Assembly: GCF_002007105.1 (NCBI RefSeq)
Contig: NZ_MVBC01000008.1
Span: 217,273-281,272, forward strand
Direction: 5' to 3'
DNA length: 64,000 nt
DNA from: Hymenobacter sp. CRA2
GTDB taxonomy: Bacteria > Bacteroidota > Bacteroidia > Cytophagales > Hymenobacteraceae
Positions 28,426-38,013 of the stretch are shown here, one piece after another. A program made the position numbers and the translations under genes. The notes beneath the pieces are model-generated. The model was not told where the DNA came from. It searched no databases and was given only the letters and a program-made list of their open reading frames with translations. The stretch's first letter is position 1. Every line of letters starts with the position of its first letter.

Positions 28426-28827
28426 ATGGACTCCCTCACGCCCACCCCCTCCCATACGCCCGAGTTTCAGGCTCCGCTCGACGTCACCGACGGCCAGCAT
28501 TCGGCCCTAATCGATGACACGCTGGCCTTGCTGGGCGAAGGCGTGCCCACGCAGGCCAACCAATATGGCCTGACCGAAATCGACCGGTGGGCCGAAGTGC
28601 TGCGCTCCAGCGAAAAGCCGGGCCTGGCCAAGATTATCAAAGAACTGGACAACCTGCGCGAACAGCTCACCAGCAACGACGCGGATTCGCACAGCATCGC
28701 CGAAACCCTGGCGACGCTCGGCGCCGAAACCAGCAAGGTGGCCGACGACGCTTCGGCCGGCTACGGGCCGCCGCTGGCCCAGCTCGGCAAGCTGCTGATC
28801 AAACTCGGCTCCTCCTTGTCGCGCTAA
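28426..28827 (+). CDS. Small acidic protein, unknown function
   Basis: 133 residues, soluble, acidic. Helical stretches (DRWAEVLRSSEKPGLAKIIKELDNLREQL and SIAETLATLGAETSKVADDA) suggest a small helical bundle. No domain is recognised. ATG 28426 is chosen; the frame opens at 28300 but that part overlaps the divergent gene's upstream region and looks non-coding. A strong hairpin follows the stop. Confidence 0.7.
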   Translation: MDSLTPTPSHTPEFQAPLDVTDGQHSALIDDTLALLGEGVPTQANQYGLTEIDRWAEVLRSSEKPGLAKIIKELDNLREQLTSNDADSHSIAETLATLGAETSKVADDASAGYGPPLAQLGKLLIKLGSSLSR

Positions 28828-28857
28828 CGCTCAGCGGCTTAGCTGCACATGTATGCC

Positions 28858-28896
28858 CGACCCGCCGCGCCGGAAGCCTCCGGCTGCGGCGGGTCG
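28858..28896 (+). terminator. Terminator after the 28426 gene
   Basis: CGACCCGCCGC (28858-28868) pairs with GCGGCGGGTCG (28886-28896), with an inner GCCGGA/TCCGGC stem. A TATTTTTG box follows at once and doubles as the T run. Confidence 0.85.
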
Positions 28897-28898
28897 CG

Positions 28899-28906
28899 TA
28901 TTTTTG
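28899..28906 (+). promoter_or_regulatory. -7 box TATTTTTG of the 28913 gene
   Basis: An exact TAnnTTTG match directly after the upstream terminator, ending six bases before ATG 28913. Confidence 0.6.
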
Positions 28907-28912
28907 TGGCCT

Positions 28913-29920
28913 ATGGCAGCTTCTTCTTCGCCCGACCTGACGCTCTACGACCCGTTTGAGCGCATGCAACTGGTGGCGCCCGCGTGCTTTTTGTGCGGCA
29001 CGCCCGTCGACCCCGCCCACCAGCACGTGACGGTGTTTGCCCCGTGGCTGATGCAGCGCTACGGCCTGGCCGACAAGGAAATCCGCCTGCTCGACCAAAG
29101 TACCACCACCTTCCGCGAGCTGACCATCCCGTGCTGCGAGCAGTGCCAGCAGCACGTAGCGGCGGTAGAAGCCCGCGTGGAAGCCGCTACCGCCGCTGAC
29201 CCCGCCGGCCTGCGCCAGCTCGACGACCAGACGCTGTTTTTGTGGCTGGGCAAGATGTTCTATGGCATCTTCGTCAACGAGCTGGCGCGCGAGCTGGAGC
29301 CACTCATCAAGCCGCGCTACCCGCTGGCCGAAAACCGCTCGCTGTTTAGCCGCTTCCGCTCCTTTTTCCAGGTGCTGCAGGGCCTGCGTGTGCCTATGCA
29401 GTTCGACGACTTCACGCCTGGCTCCGTGTTCATCCTCGACGTGAATGTGGGCCCCGAAGGGCCCGCCTTCGCCTACGATGATGACCTGGCCACCATGGTC
29501 TTCAGCCTGCGCCTCGGCAACGTGGCCATCATCAGCTGCCTGCTCGACAACGACATGCTGCGCCACGTGATGCAGCGCGTGTACGATGACGCCCGCACCC
29601 GGCCCCTGCACCCGATACAACTAGCTGAGTTCAAGGCTCGCGTGTACTACGGCGCCTACCTCATCAGCGCCATTCCGGAGTACTTCCCGCGCGCCGTCAA
29701 GCCCGGCGACGAGGTGCTGGTGATGGACACCTTCCTAGACGACGTGACCGGTTCGGTGTTCAACCCCTGGGACAACATGGCCTACGCCCAAACATTGGAA
29801 GAGCTTTGGCTGCCTTGGAAGATAGAGCTGCGCACGATTCTGGCCGACCCGCGCGAGCCGATGAGCTACCTCTACGACGACGCTGGGCAGCCCCGTACGA
29901 TTACCACATTTCCGGCGTAA
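28913..29920 (+). CDS. Zinc-ribbon protein, unknown function
   Basis: 335 residues. The N-terminal ~80 residues hold paired cysteines CFLCG (residues 25-28) and CCEQC (74-78) with His between, the layout of an HNH-like or treble-clef zinc site; the HNH catalytic His cannot be confirmed. The rest is alpha/beta (FTPGSVFILDVNVGPEGPAFAYDD; LATMVFSLRLGNVAIISCLLDNDM) and resembles no family I know. ATG 28913 is preferred because a terminator and -7 box lie in the earlier open frame that begins at 28853. The gene is probably its own unit. Confidence 0.72.
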   Translation: MAASSSPDLTLYDPFERMQLVAPACFLCGTPVDPAHQHVTVFAPWLMQRYGLADKEIRLLDQSTTTFRELTIPCCEQCQQHVAAVEARVEAATAADPAGLRQLDDQTLFLWLGKMFYGIFVNELARELEPLIKPRYPLAENRSLFSRFRSFFQVLQGLRVPMQFDDFTPGSVFILDVNVGPEGPAFAYDDDLATMVFSLRLGNVAIISCLLDNDMLRHVMQRVYDDARTRPLHPIQLAEFKARVYYGAYLISAIPEYFPRAVKPGDEVLVMDTFLDDVTGSVFNPWDNMAYAQTLEELWLPWKIELRTILADPREPMSYLYDDAGQPRTITTFPA

Positions 29921-30136
29921 GCGCCTGTCCTGTTGTCTGTAAACCAAGCTGGGCCCTTCCTCTGCGAGCGACGCGGAAGAAGGCCCCGGCCTTGTTGCTG
30001 GTCGCTCGTGCGGGCCGGGCATAGTGGCACGACCGGGCAAGCATCCCGCAGGCATTAGGCAAATGGGTAGGCAATGCGCTGCTCTACGGCTGCTATTGGC
30101 AGCGGCCGATGGCAACGAAGCAAGAATGAAAGCTGC

Positions 30137-30673
30137 TTAGCCAGCCTGCCATTCCGGCTGAGGAGCCGGGCGGGCGGGTACGGGCGTCAGGCGCACGTTG
30201 TGCCACATATCGGACAAGTGCCCCTCGTTGGCCCCCACGAGCACATCAAAGCAGTGCTTGTGGCGCCGGGCCATGGTATCGTGGATAATATATACGCCGT
30301 CGAGCTGCGGCGAAATGCCGCTTATACGCACCGAGTCGCCGTAAGTGAAGGGGCCGCCCCATTGCTTCAGCAGGTCGCGCGAAAGGGCGGCCCAGCGGCT
30401 TTTATGGGTTTGGTGGGGCGAAATGCGGGAGTTGTCGGCCGTGACGAACGGTTCGTCATCGGTTTGGCCGACTTCGGCCATATAAACGGTGGCCGTTACG
30501 TGGTAAGTGGGTAGCTTCTTGGGTGGATGATAAGCTACTGGCTTGGAAGCTGGCGCTGGATTCACTGCTGCCACGCGCGGCGCCAGGTGCGCAGTGGGCA
30601 AGTGCCGGGGAACAGAAGGAGTAGGAGTGGGGGTGGGGAGAAAAAGGTACAGCAGAAAAAAGGCGATAGACAT
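30137..30673 (-). CDS. Secreted 3D-domain (double-psi barrel) protein
   Basis: 178 residues. One N-terminal hydrophobic segment (residues 2-13) is followed by a Pro/Ala-rich linker and a C-terminal 3D-type domain: YHVTATVYMAEVGQTDDEPF, VTADNSRISP, SRWAALSRDLL, FTYGDSVRISGI, DGVYIIHDTMARRHKHCFDVLV. The family's Asp pattern (DG ... HDTM) is visible. Such domains occur in lytic transglycosylase-like and RlpA-like cell-wall proteins. An enzymatic role on peptidoglycan is possible but not shown. ATG 30673 begins the hydrophobic segment. Confidence 0.82.
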   Translation of the reverse strand: MSIAFFLLYLFLPTPTPTPSVPRHLPTAHLAPRVAAVNPAPASKPVAYHPPKKLPTYHVTATVYMAEVGQTDDEPFVTADNSRISPHQTHKSRWAALSRDLLKQWGGPFTYGDSVRISGISPQLDGVYIIHDTMARRHKHCFDVLVGANEGHLSDMWHNVRLTPVPARPAPQPEWQAG

Positions 30674-31051
30674 GACGTTAGGGTTCGTGCACTCCCGCTT
30701 GCACCTGGGGAGGGTAAGGTCCAGCCGTCGCGCGACCGGAAATCATATGAATGAAGAAGGCCCGATTGGCCTCGCTTGCCGGGTTCAGAGTTGGTTAAGT
30801 TAGGTTTTTATTTGTATTTAATCACAAAATTTATTGACTAAATTATATAAATAGCTCGTTGGAGTAGACCAGCAGGCAGAAGAAGTCGTTAAACGGCCGC
30901 CTTTCCGGAAAGGTTAGTGCTGAGCCGAGTAGATGCCGGGCCGCATCAGTAGCCGCTGCCGAACGCGCTGGTAAAAGCCGCGTAGTAAAGCCATTCCTGC
31001 TCGGCAGGGAACATGCTGACTTCTTACTACCACACCAAACACCGCTTGACT
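30674..31051. other. AT-rich intergenic region
   Basis: 378 bases. The centre, about 30800-30860, is very AT-rich (TTTATTTGTATTTAATCAC) and probably holds divergent promoters. CCTTTCCGGAAAGG (30900-30913) is a perfect 14-bp palindrome and could be an operator. No gene-like open frame was seen. Confidence 0.5.
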
Positions 31052-32239
31052 ATGCGATGCTTCGCTACCATCCACCGGGCCGCTTTAGGGCCCGTGCTGC
31101 TTGCTGCCACCTTGGTGGGCTGCAACGCTGGCGCCGACAAAGGTACGACAACCAATTCAAACGCGTCGGCCGACTCCACTGCCACTGCCAGCGCGGCGCC
31201 CGAGGCTCCGGCCAATTCGCCGCTGCAACTCGTTGGCGAACTGCGCGAACCGCAATTCGTGGGCGTGGCCGTGCTGCCCGATCAGCGGGTGCTCATCGTG
31301 TCGCCGCGCTGGGACTACAACCCCGTCAACCCCATTGCCATCCTCGGCCCCGACAACTCCGTGCAGCCCTATCCCGACGCCAAGTGGTGTATGTGGAATG
31401 ACTCGGTGCGCACCGAGCCGGAGAAGCACTGGATCAGTCCACAGGCCGCCACCGTAGACCGCAGCGGTATGCTGTGGGTGCTCGACCCCGCCGCGCCCGG
31501 CCTGAAGTACACCGTACCCGGCGGACCGAAGCTGGTCAAAATCGACCCCAAGACCAACCAAGTGGTGCAGACCATCCGCTTCGACCAGACGGTGGCCCCG
31601 CGCAAGTCCTACCTCAACGACGTGCGTATCGACCTTGACCACAACTACGCTTACATCACCGAGTCCAGTCAAGGCGGCTTGGTAGTAGTTGATCTGAAGA
31701 CGCAGAAGGCCCGGCGGGTGTTGACCAATCATCCGTCGGTGAAGGCCGAAGACATCCGGCTGAACGTGGAAGGCAACCCCATGCTCGACCCCATGGGCAA
31801 GCCCGCCAAGCTGCACTCCGATGGCATTGCCCTCAGCCGCGACAACCAGCACCTGTACTACCACGCCGTCACCGGCTACACGCTCTACCGCATTCCAACG
31901 GCTGCCCTGCGCAATGCTTCGCTCAGCGAAGCGCAACTAGGGGCGCAAGTGGAAAACCTGGGCAAGACGCCTGCCTGCGACGGGCTGGAAATCGACGCCA
32001 ACAACAACCTCTACATCACTGCCATCGAGCAGAATGCCGTGGTGCGCCGCACGCCTGATGGCAAAATCGAGACCCTGGCCAAGGACCCGCGCCTGCAGTG
32101 GCCGGATACTTACTTCCTCACGCCGGATAATACCTTATACGTTACCGCATCGGCCATCCATAAGACGCCTACCTGGAATAAAGGTGTTGGCAAACAAAAC
32201 CAGCCGTACCGCCTGTTCAAAATGGCGTTGCCGAAGTGA
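31052..32239 (+). CDS. Royal-jelly/Yellow-family lipoprotein
   Basis: 395 residues. The leader ends in a lipobox LVGC (Cys at 20), followed by a Ser/Ala/Thr-rich linker. The body is a six-bladed propeller of the major royal jelly protein/Yellow or SMP-30 type: QFVGVAVLPDQRVLIVSPRW, YLNDVRIDLDHNYAYITES, LHSDGIALSRDNQHLYYHAVTG and CDGLEIDANNNLYIT are typical blades. Related proteins bind amines or act as lactonases; the substrate is unknown. ATG 31052 begins the leader; an open frame 13 codons longer exists. It has its own terminator. Confidence 0.85.
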   Translation: MRCFATIHRAALGPVLLAATLVGCNAGADKGTTTNSNASADSTATASAAPEAPANSPLQLVGELREPQFVGVAVLPDQRVLIVSPRWDYNPVNPIAILGPDNSVQPYPDAKWCMWNDSVRTEPEKHWISPQAATVDRSGMLWVLDPAAPGLKYTVPGGPKLVKIDPKTNQVVQTIRFDQTVAPRKSYLNDVRIDLDHNYAYITESSQGGLVVVDLKTQKARRVLTNHPSVKAEDIRLNVEGNPMLDPMGKPAKLHSDGIALSRDNQHLYYHAVTGYTLYRIPTAALRNASLSEAQLGAQVENLGKTPACDGLEIDANNNLYITAIEQNAVVRRTPDGKIETLAKDPRLQWPDTYFLTPDNTLYVTASAIHKTPTWNKGVGKQNQPYRLFKMALPK

Positions 32240-32266
32240 GTTTCGCGCTATTCCGTATCCTGATGC

Positions 32267-32292
32267 CGGCCCGCCCAACTTTGGGCGGGCCG
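32267..32292 (+). terminator. Terminator after the royal-jelly-family gene
   Basis: CGGCCCGCCCAA (32267-32278) pairs with TTGGGCGGGCCG (32281-32292) around CT. Confidence 0.8.
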
Positions 32293-32441
32293 TTGCGTTA
32301 GCTAAAATTCTTTTCTTGCAGATTCAGCTCTGGTGAAGTGTCTTAGCTAACAACGGGAGTTGTCGGGTTGTTGTGCTATGAGTTGAAGTACAAACAGATT
32401 CGTGTATGCGAATGTAGATTTGCGCCTGGCTGAATACGCCT

Positions 32442-32449
32442 TACATTTG
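32442..32449 (+). promoter_or_regulatory. -7 box TACATTTG of sucA
   Basis: An exact TAnnTTTG match, 22 bases before the sucA ATG. Confidence 0.7.
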
Positions 32450-32471
32450 CTTTCCCACCATAGCCGTTCAC

Positions 32472-35324
32472 ATGGACGCATATTCCTATATCGCCAACGC
32501 GCATGGCGAGTACATCGACCAGCTCTACCAAGCCTACAAGGCTGATCCAGAATCGGTAGACTTTGGCTGGCGCAAATTCTTCGAAGGCTTCGACTTCTCG
32601 CAGACGTACCCGGAAGACGGCGCGGAGCAAGCCACCGGCACCGGCGTGCTGACGAAATCGGCCTCCACGCTGGGCAGCACGGCCATCAGTTCCTCCGATT
32701 CGGTTTCGACTGATAAGGAAACGGCGGTGCGCAACCTCATTCACGCCTACCGCAGCCGTGGCCACCTGGTGGCCCGCACCAACCCGGTACGCGAGCGGAA
32801 GGACCGCAAGGCTCGCCTGAGCCTCGCCGATTTCGGCCTGAGCGACGCCGACCTCGACACGACCTTTAAGAACGGAGAGCTGCTGGGCCTCGGCGGCAAT
32901 GCCAAGCTGCGCGACATCATCGACGCGCTGCAGAAGATTTACACTCGGACCATCGGTTTCGAGTACATGTACATCCGCGACCCGCAGGTGCTCGACTGGT
33001 TCCGCACCAAGGTGGAGAAGGACTCGCTGAGCTTCAACCCAGGCGTGGAGTACAAAAAGCGTATTCTGAGCAAGCTCAACGAGGCGGTGGTGTTCGAGAA
33101 CTTCCTGCATACGAAGTTCCTGGGCCAGAAGCGTTTCTCGCTGGAAGGCGGCGAAACCACCATTCCCGCGCTGGACGCCATCATTCAAAAGGGCGCCGAG
33201 CTGGGCGTGGAGGAAGTTATGATCGGCATGGCCCACCGCGGCCGTCTGAACGTGCTGGCCAACATCATGGGCAAGACCTACGAGCAGATCTTCTCGGAAT
33301 TCGAGGGGACGGCCGTACCGGACCTGACCATGGGCGACGGCGACGTGAAGTACCACATGGGCTACAGCTCGGAGGTGGACGCGGCCGGTGGTAAGAAAGT
33401 GAACCTAAAGCTGGCCCCGAACCCCTCCCACCTGGAGGCGGTGAACCCGGTAGTGGAAGGCTTCGTGCGCGCCAAACTGGACCACCAGTACGGCGGCGAC
33501 TACAAGAAAATCCTGCCCATCCTGATTCACGGCGACGCGGCCGTGGCCGGCCAGGGTATCGGCTACGAAGTGACGCAGATGTCGCAGCTGGAAGGCTACA
33601 AGACCGGCGGCACCCTGCACTTCGTCATCAACAACCAAGTGGGCTTCACCACCGACTTCGAGGACGCCCGCTCGTCGATTTACTCGACCGACCTGGCCAA
33701 AATCATTGACGCGCCGGTGGTGCACGTGAATGGCGACGACCCCGAGGCCGTCGTGTTTGCGGTGCAGCTGGCCACGGAGTACCGCCAGCAGTTCCACGCC
33801 GATATCTTCATCGATATGGTGTGCTACCGCCGCCACGGCCACAACGAGTCGGACGAGCCGAAATTCACGCAGCCTTCGCTCTACAACATCATCTCGAAGC
33901 ACCAAAACCCGCGCGAGGTGTACAACGCCACGCTGGTGCAGCGCGGCGACGTGGACAAGGAGCTGGCCAACCAGATGGACCGCGAGTTCCGCGACCTGCT
34001 GCAGGCCCGCCTCGATATGGTGAAGCAGCAGCCGCTGCCTTATAAGTACCAGCCGCTGGAAAACGAGTGGCGCAGCCTGCGCCGCGCTACGGCCGAAGAC
34101 TTCAATAAGTCGCCGGAAACGGGCGTGAGCGAAGAAGTGGTGCAGAAAGTGGCCAAGGCCCTGACCACCATTCCGGAAGGCTTCAAGCCCATCAAGCAGA
34201 TCGAAAACCTGCTGAAGGAGCGCAACAAGATGTTTTTCGAGACGCGGGTGCTCAACTGGGCCGCTGGCGAACAGCTGGCCTACGGCTCGCTGCTGCTCGA
34301 AAACCACATTGTGCGCGTCAGCGGCCAGGACGTGCAGCGCGGTACCTTCTCGCACCGCCACGCGGTGCTACATGATGCGGTGACCTCGGCCCCGTATACC
34401 CCGCTGAACCACATCGAAGGCGGGCAGCCGGAGAAGCTTGCTATCTACAACTCGCTGCTGAGCGAGTACGCGGTGCTGGGCTTCGAATTCGGCTACGCCA
34501 TGGCCAACCCGACGGCGCTGACTATCTGGGAAGCCCAGTTCGGCGACTTCGCCAACGGCGCCCAGACGATGATTGACCAGTTCATTTCCTCGTCGGAAAG
34601 CAAGTGGCAGCGCATGAACGGCCTGGTGATGCAGCTGCCCCACGGCTACGAAGGCCAGGGCCCGGAGCACTCCAACGCCCGCCCCGAGCGTTTCCTGCAG
34701 CTCTCGGCCGAGCTAAACATGGTGGTGGCCAACATCACTACGCCGGCCAACTTCTTCCACCTGCTGCGTCGTCAGCTCGTCTGGAATTTCCGCAAGCCCT
34801 GCGTGGTGATGTCGCCCAAGTCCTTGCTGCGTCACCCGCTGTGCGTGTCGCCGGTGGAGGAATTCACCTCCGGCACTTTCCGCGAAGTGCTCGGCGACAC
34901 CTACGCCGACCCCAAGAAGGTGAAGCGCGTGCTGCTGTGCTCGGGCAAGGTGTACTTCGACCTGCTCGAGGAGCAAACCAAGTCGGAACGCAAAGACGTG
35001 GCCATCGTGCGCCTGGAGCAGTTGCACCCCTTCCCTCAGGTGCAGCTGGCCGAGGAGCTCAAGAAGTACCCGAAAGCCGAGCTGATCTGGGTGCAGGAAG
35101 AGCCCGAAAACATGGGCTACTGGAACTACATGCTGCGCTTCCTGCGCCGCGAGCTGAACGACGTGGTGGCCCGCAAGCCCTCCGCTTCGCCCGCTACCGG
35201 CTACAACAAGGTGCACGTGCAGGAGCAGAAGAACATCGTGGCCCGTGCCTTCGAAACGGCGGCTCCCGCTGCTCAGAACATCAAGGCCACGGCCGAAACG
35301 GCCAAGAAGGACGTAACGGACTAA
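32472..35324 (+). CDS. sucA: 2-oxoglutarate dehydrogenase E1
   Basis: TCA-cycle E1o, which decarboxylates 2-oxoglutarate and succinylates the lipoyl arm of SucB. 950 residues, slightly longer than usual. Motifs include AHRGRLNVLANIMGK, PNPSHLEAVNPVVEGF, IHGDAAVAGQGIGYE, the TPP region RRHGHNESDEPKFTQP, RVSGQDVQRGTFSHRHAVLHD and HGYEGQGPEHSNARPERFLQ. The N-terminal YIDQLYQAYKADPESVDFGWRKFF is the E2-binding segment. A hairpin lies between it and sucB, so the two may be made in unequal amounts. Confidence 0.97.
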   Translation: MDAYSYIANAHGEYIDQLYQAYKADPESVDFGWRKFFEGFDFSQTYPEDGAEQATGTGVLTKSASTLGSTAISSSDSVSTDKETAVRNLIHAYRSRGHLVARTNPVRERKDRKARLSLADFGLSDADLDTTFKNGELLGLGGNAKLRDIIDALQKIYTRTIGFEYMYIRDPQVLDWFRTKVEKDSLSFNPGVEYKKRILSKLNEAVVFENFLHTKFLGQKRFSLEGGETTIPALDAIIQKGAELGVEEVMIGMAHRGRLNVLANIMGKTYEQIFSEFEGTAVPDLTMGDGDVKYHMGYSSEVDAAGGKKVNLKLAPNPSHLEAVNPVVEGFVRAKLDHQYGGDYKKILPILIHGDAAVAGQGIGYEVTQMSQLEGYKTGGTLHFVINNQVGFTTDFEDARSSIYSTDLAKIIDAPVVHVNGDDPEAVVFAVQLATEYRQQFHADIFIDMVCYRRHGHNESDEPKFTQPSLYNIISKHQNPREVYNATLVQRGDVDKELANQMDREFRDLLQARLDMVKQQPLPYKYQPLENEWRSLRRATAEDFNKSPETGVSEEVVQKVAKALTTIPEGFKPIKQIENLLKERNKMFFETRVLNWAAGEQLAYGSLLLENHIVRVSGQDVQRGTFSHRHAVLHDAVTSAPYTPLNHIEGGQPEKLAIYNSLLSEYAVLGFEFGYAMANPTALTIWEAQFGDFANGAQTMIDQFISSSESKWQRMNGLVMQLPHGYEGQGPEHSNARPERFLQLSAELNMVVANITTPANFFHLLRRQLVWNFRKPCVVMSPKSLLRHPLCVSPVEEFTSGTFREVLGDTYADPKKVKRVLLCSGKVYFDLLEEQTKSERKDVAIVRLEQLHPFPQVQLAEELKKYPKAELIWVQEEPENMGYWNYMLRFLRRELNDVVARKPSASPATGYNKVHVQEQKNIVARAFETAAPAAQNIKATAETAKKDVTD

Positions 35325-35330
35325 AGCAAC

Positions 35331-35368
35331 AGCGCCGTAGCGCGGACTTCGGTCTGCGCTACGGCGCT
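35331..35368 (+). terminator. Hairpin between sucA and sucB
   Basis: AGCGCCGTAGCGC (35331-35343) pairs perfectly with GCGCTACGGCGCT (35356-35368), seven bases after the sucA stop. The T run is weak (AATTTCC), so it may attenuate rather than stop transcription. Confidence 0.7.
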
Positions 35369-35426
35369 AATTTCCGCTTCGGCTTTCTAAATTCCCACCA
35401 TCGACATCATTCCCACCAGCTAGTAC

Positions 35427-37094
35427 ATGGCTCTGGAAATCAAAATACCCGCCGTCGGCGAATCTATCACCGAAGTCACTATCGCCAAGTGGCTCAAGAA
35501 AGACGGCGAGGCCGTGAAGCGCGACGAAGTCATTGCCGAGCTTGAATCGGACAAGGCTACCTTCGAGCTGCCCGCCGAAGGCGACGGCACGCTGAAAATC
35601 CGCGTGGCCGAGGGCGAAACCATCGGCATCGGCACCGTCATTGCCGAAATCGGCGGCGACGGCGCGGCTGCTTCCGCACCAGCGGCTGCTCCTGCTGCGG
35701 CCCCGCAGGCCGACCCAGTAAATGCCGGCGAGCAGAATCCGCAGGCCAGCAATCAGTCGGGCTACGGCGGCTCGCAAGCCGGCTCGGCTAACACGCCGAC
35801 GGCGGCTCCGGCTGCTACCCCCGCCGCTGGTGGTGGTGCCGGCGAAACCAAGGAAATGAAGATTCCGGCCGTGGGCGAGTCCATCACGGAGGTGACGGTA
35901 GCCAAGTGGCTGAAGCCCGATGGCGCTACCGTGGCTCAGGACGAAGTCATTGCCGAGCTGGAGTCGGACAAGGCCACGTTTGAGCTGCCCTCGGAAGCGG
36001 CCGGCGTACTGCGCCATGTGGCCAAAGAAGGCGAAACCATCGGCATCGGCGCCGTTATTGCCCGCATCGAAGGTGCTGGCGCCAGCGCTTCGACCGCAGC
36101 TCCCGCGGCTGCTCCGGCCCAGGCCGCTGCTGCCGCTCCGGCTCAAGCTGCCGCGCCTAGCGGCAATGCCACCTACGCTTCGGGCGTGCCTTCGCCGGCT
36201 GCCGGCAAGATCCTCGACGAGAAAGGCATCAACGCTGCTAATGTGCAGGGTTCGGGCCGCGACGGGCGCATCACCAAGGAAGACGCGCTGAAGGCCCAGC
36301 CGCAAGCCGCTGCTCCGGCTGCCGCGCCAGCTGCTCCGGCCGCCAAGCCGGTCGCGGCTCCTGCTACCCAGGAAGCTCCCGCTGCCGCTGGCAGCCGAAA
36401 CCAGCGCCGCGAGCGGATGTCGAACCTGCGCAAGACGGTGTCGCGCCGCCTGGTGGCGGTGAAAAATGAAACGGCCATGCTCACCACCTTCAACGAGGTG
36501 AACATGCAGCCCATCATGGACCTGCGCAACAAGTTCAAGGACAAGTTCAAGGAGAAGAAGGGTGTGGGCCTGGGCTTCATGTCGTTCTTCACCAAGGCCG
36601 TGTGCGTGGCCCTGCAGGAATGGCCCGCCGTGAATGCGCAGATCGACGGCACGGACATCGTATACAACGACTTCTGTGACATCAGTATCGCCGTATCGGC
36701 CCCGAAAGGGCTGGTGGTGCCGGTAATTCGCAACGCCGAACAGCTCAGCTTCGACGGCATCGAGAAAGAAATTGCCCGCCTCGCTGGCCTGGCCCGCGAC
36801 AACAAGCTCACCATCGAGCAGATGACCGGCGGCACGTTCACCATCACCAACGGCGGCGTGTTCGGCTCTATGATGAGCACCCCGATCATCAACGCCCCAC
36901 AGTCGGCCATTCTGGGCATGCACAACATCGTGCAGCGCCCCATCGCCGAAAACGGACAGGTGGTCATCCGCCCCATGATGTACCTGGCGCTGAGCTACGA
37001 CCACCGCATCATCGACGGCCGCGAGTCGGTGTCGTTCCTGGTGCGCGTGAAAGAGCTGCTCGAAGACCCGATGCGCCTGCTGCTGGGCGTGTAA
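35427..37094 (+). CDS. sucB: Dihydrolipoyl succinyltransferase E2 with two lipoyl domains
   Basis: E2 of the 2-oxoglutarate complex, 555 residues. Two lipoyl domains (about residues 1-77 and 145-222), each with the modified Lys in [12 protein letters not shown], are joined by Ala/Pro-rich linkers. The peripheral subunit-binding domain follows ([20 protein letters not shown]), then the acyltransferase core with [16 protein letters not shown] holding the catalytic His/Asp. Many E2o proteins have a single lipoyl domain; two are seen here. It needs lipoylation by the LipA pathway and is recycled by Lpd, both encoded in this window. Confidence 0.95.
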   Translation: MALEIKIPAVGESITEVTIAKWLKKDGEAVKRDEVIAELESDKATFELPAEGDGTLKIRVAEGETIGIGTVIAEIGGDGAAASAPAAAPAAAPQADPVNAGEQNPQASNQSGYGGSQAGSANTPTAAPAATPAAGGGAGETKEMKIPAVGESITEVTVAKWLKPDGATVAQDEVIAELESDKATFELPSEAAGVLRHVAKEGETIGIGAVIARIEGAGASASTAAPAAAPAQAAAAAPAQAAAPSGNATYASGVPSPAAGKILDEKGINAANVQGSGRDGRITKEDALKAQPQAAAPAAAPAAPAAKPVAAPATQEAPAAAGSRNQRRERMSNLRKTVSRRLVAVKNETAMLTTFNEVNMQPIMDLRNKFKDKFKEKKGVGLGFMSFFTKAVCVALQEWPAVNAQIDGTDIVYNDFCDISIAVSAPKGLVVPVIRNAEQLSFDGIEKEIARLAGLARDNKLTIEQMTGGTFTITNGGVFGSMMSTPIINAPQSAILGMHNIVQRPIAENGQVVIRPMMYLALSYDHRIIDGRESVSFLVRVKELLEDPMRLLLGV

Positions 37095-37115
37095 GTCTGG
37101 CTTCGTCCGTAAGGC

Positions 37116-37151
37116 AAAAGCCGCGTCCCCGGTTTCGGGGACGCGGCTTTT
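37116..37151 (+). terminator. Strong terminator after sucB
   Basis: AAAAGCCGCGTCCCC (37116-37130) pairs with GGGGACGCGGCTTTT (37137-37151) and is followed by GTTATTTT. Confidence 0.92.
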
Positions 37152-37173
37152 GTTATTTTCCAGACCTGCGCAT

Positions 37174-37620
37174 ATGCTCCAAGCCGAATCGACTAACCGT
37201 TCCACCAAGATCAGCTGCTACTTCGTGGCGCTGCTACTGTGGGCAACGTGCTTGCTGGGTCTGGGCAGCGGTAATGCCCGAACGGAGCCATCCCAGGTTT
37301 GGGGAACTGTGTTGTTGGTAGGGTTGCTGACAGTACCGCTGCTCGCTTACGCTGCCTCGCTCAAGCAATACCGCGTGGCTATAGACGCAGAACGGTTTCA
37401 ACTGCTGCAGTTGCCAGCCACCGTGCTGGCCGAACACCCTATGAGTACGCTGATGGGTTGGTGGTCAGTGCGAGTAACCAGCAGGGGTACCACAGCGGAA
37501 ATGCTGCATTTAGATTTTAAACACGGCAGTCGGATACGCATTGCCGCCGCTGACTACAGCAATTACGAAGTGCTCGAGCGTTTTCTACACCAGCATTTTA
37601 ATGCTAAGCAACGTGGCTAG
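37174..37620 (+). CDS. Small membrane protein with a PH-like cytoplasmic part
   Basis: 148 residues. Two membrane segments (about residues 14-30, YFVALLLWATCLLGLG, and 45-62, TVLLVGLLTVPLLAYA) are followed by a cytoplasmic domain with strands typical of bacterial PH-like folds (YRVAIDAERFQLLQLPAT; WWSVRVTSRGTTAEMLHLDFKHGSRIRIAA) and a C-terminal helix (YEVLERFLHQHF). Function is unknown. ATG 37174 is preferred; a TTG start at 37150 would lie in the terminator. Confidence 0.7.
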   Translation: MLQAESTNRSTKISCYFVALLLWATCLLGLGSGNARTEPSQVWGTVLLVGLLTVPLLAYAASLKQYRVAIDAERFQLLQLPATVLAEHPMSTLMGWWSVRVTSRGTTAEMLHLDFKHGSRIRIAAADYSNYEVLERFLHQHFNAKQRG

Positions 37621-38013
37621 TTCAGCTTATCCGAAAGTTTCAGTCGCTTAGTCATATTGTACTATATTTATCTATAATGGTCACCTTGCCAGCTAGGCGA
37701 GGTAAGAGGGGTTTTGTTCGTTTTTGGGAAACGTGTTTTTGTGATTTATGCCAATATGGGAAAGGATAGGTGCATAACTATGTTTTCTCGTTCGTATTTA
37801 TTAAATATTTAGCAACTCATTAATGCGTTAATTGACAGGTTGTCAATAGTATTTAGCCGGTAGACAAGTATTTGGTAGGACCATCAGCTGCTGCGGCCGC
37901 AAAATTGTAATGCCGTGCCAGTTAGCCGCGCCCTTAATCATAGAGGTAGTCGGCCAATACTATTACCCGTTGGGCAACTGCTGCCCTCGGAACAGCCGCC
38001 CGATTCCTCTTCT
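37621..38013. other. AT-rich region upstream of the Crp/Fnr gene
   Basis: 393 bases, AT-rich in the first 240. No gene-like frame. It contains the TTGACA/TGTCAA palindrome listed separately. The regulator's open frame extends into the region from a GTG at 37915, but that extension does not look coding. Confidence 0.5.
37832..37846. promoter_or_regulatory. TTGACA-GGT-TGTCAA palindrome
   Basis: A perfect 6-bp inverted repeat with a 3-bp centre, 168 bases upstream of the Crp/Fnr gene start. The TTGAC half-site resembles FNR/CRP-type sites, though the spacing is one base longer than the FNR consensus TTGAT-N4-ATCAA. It may be an autoregulatory site. Confidence 0.45.
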
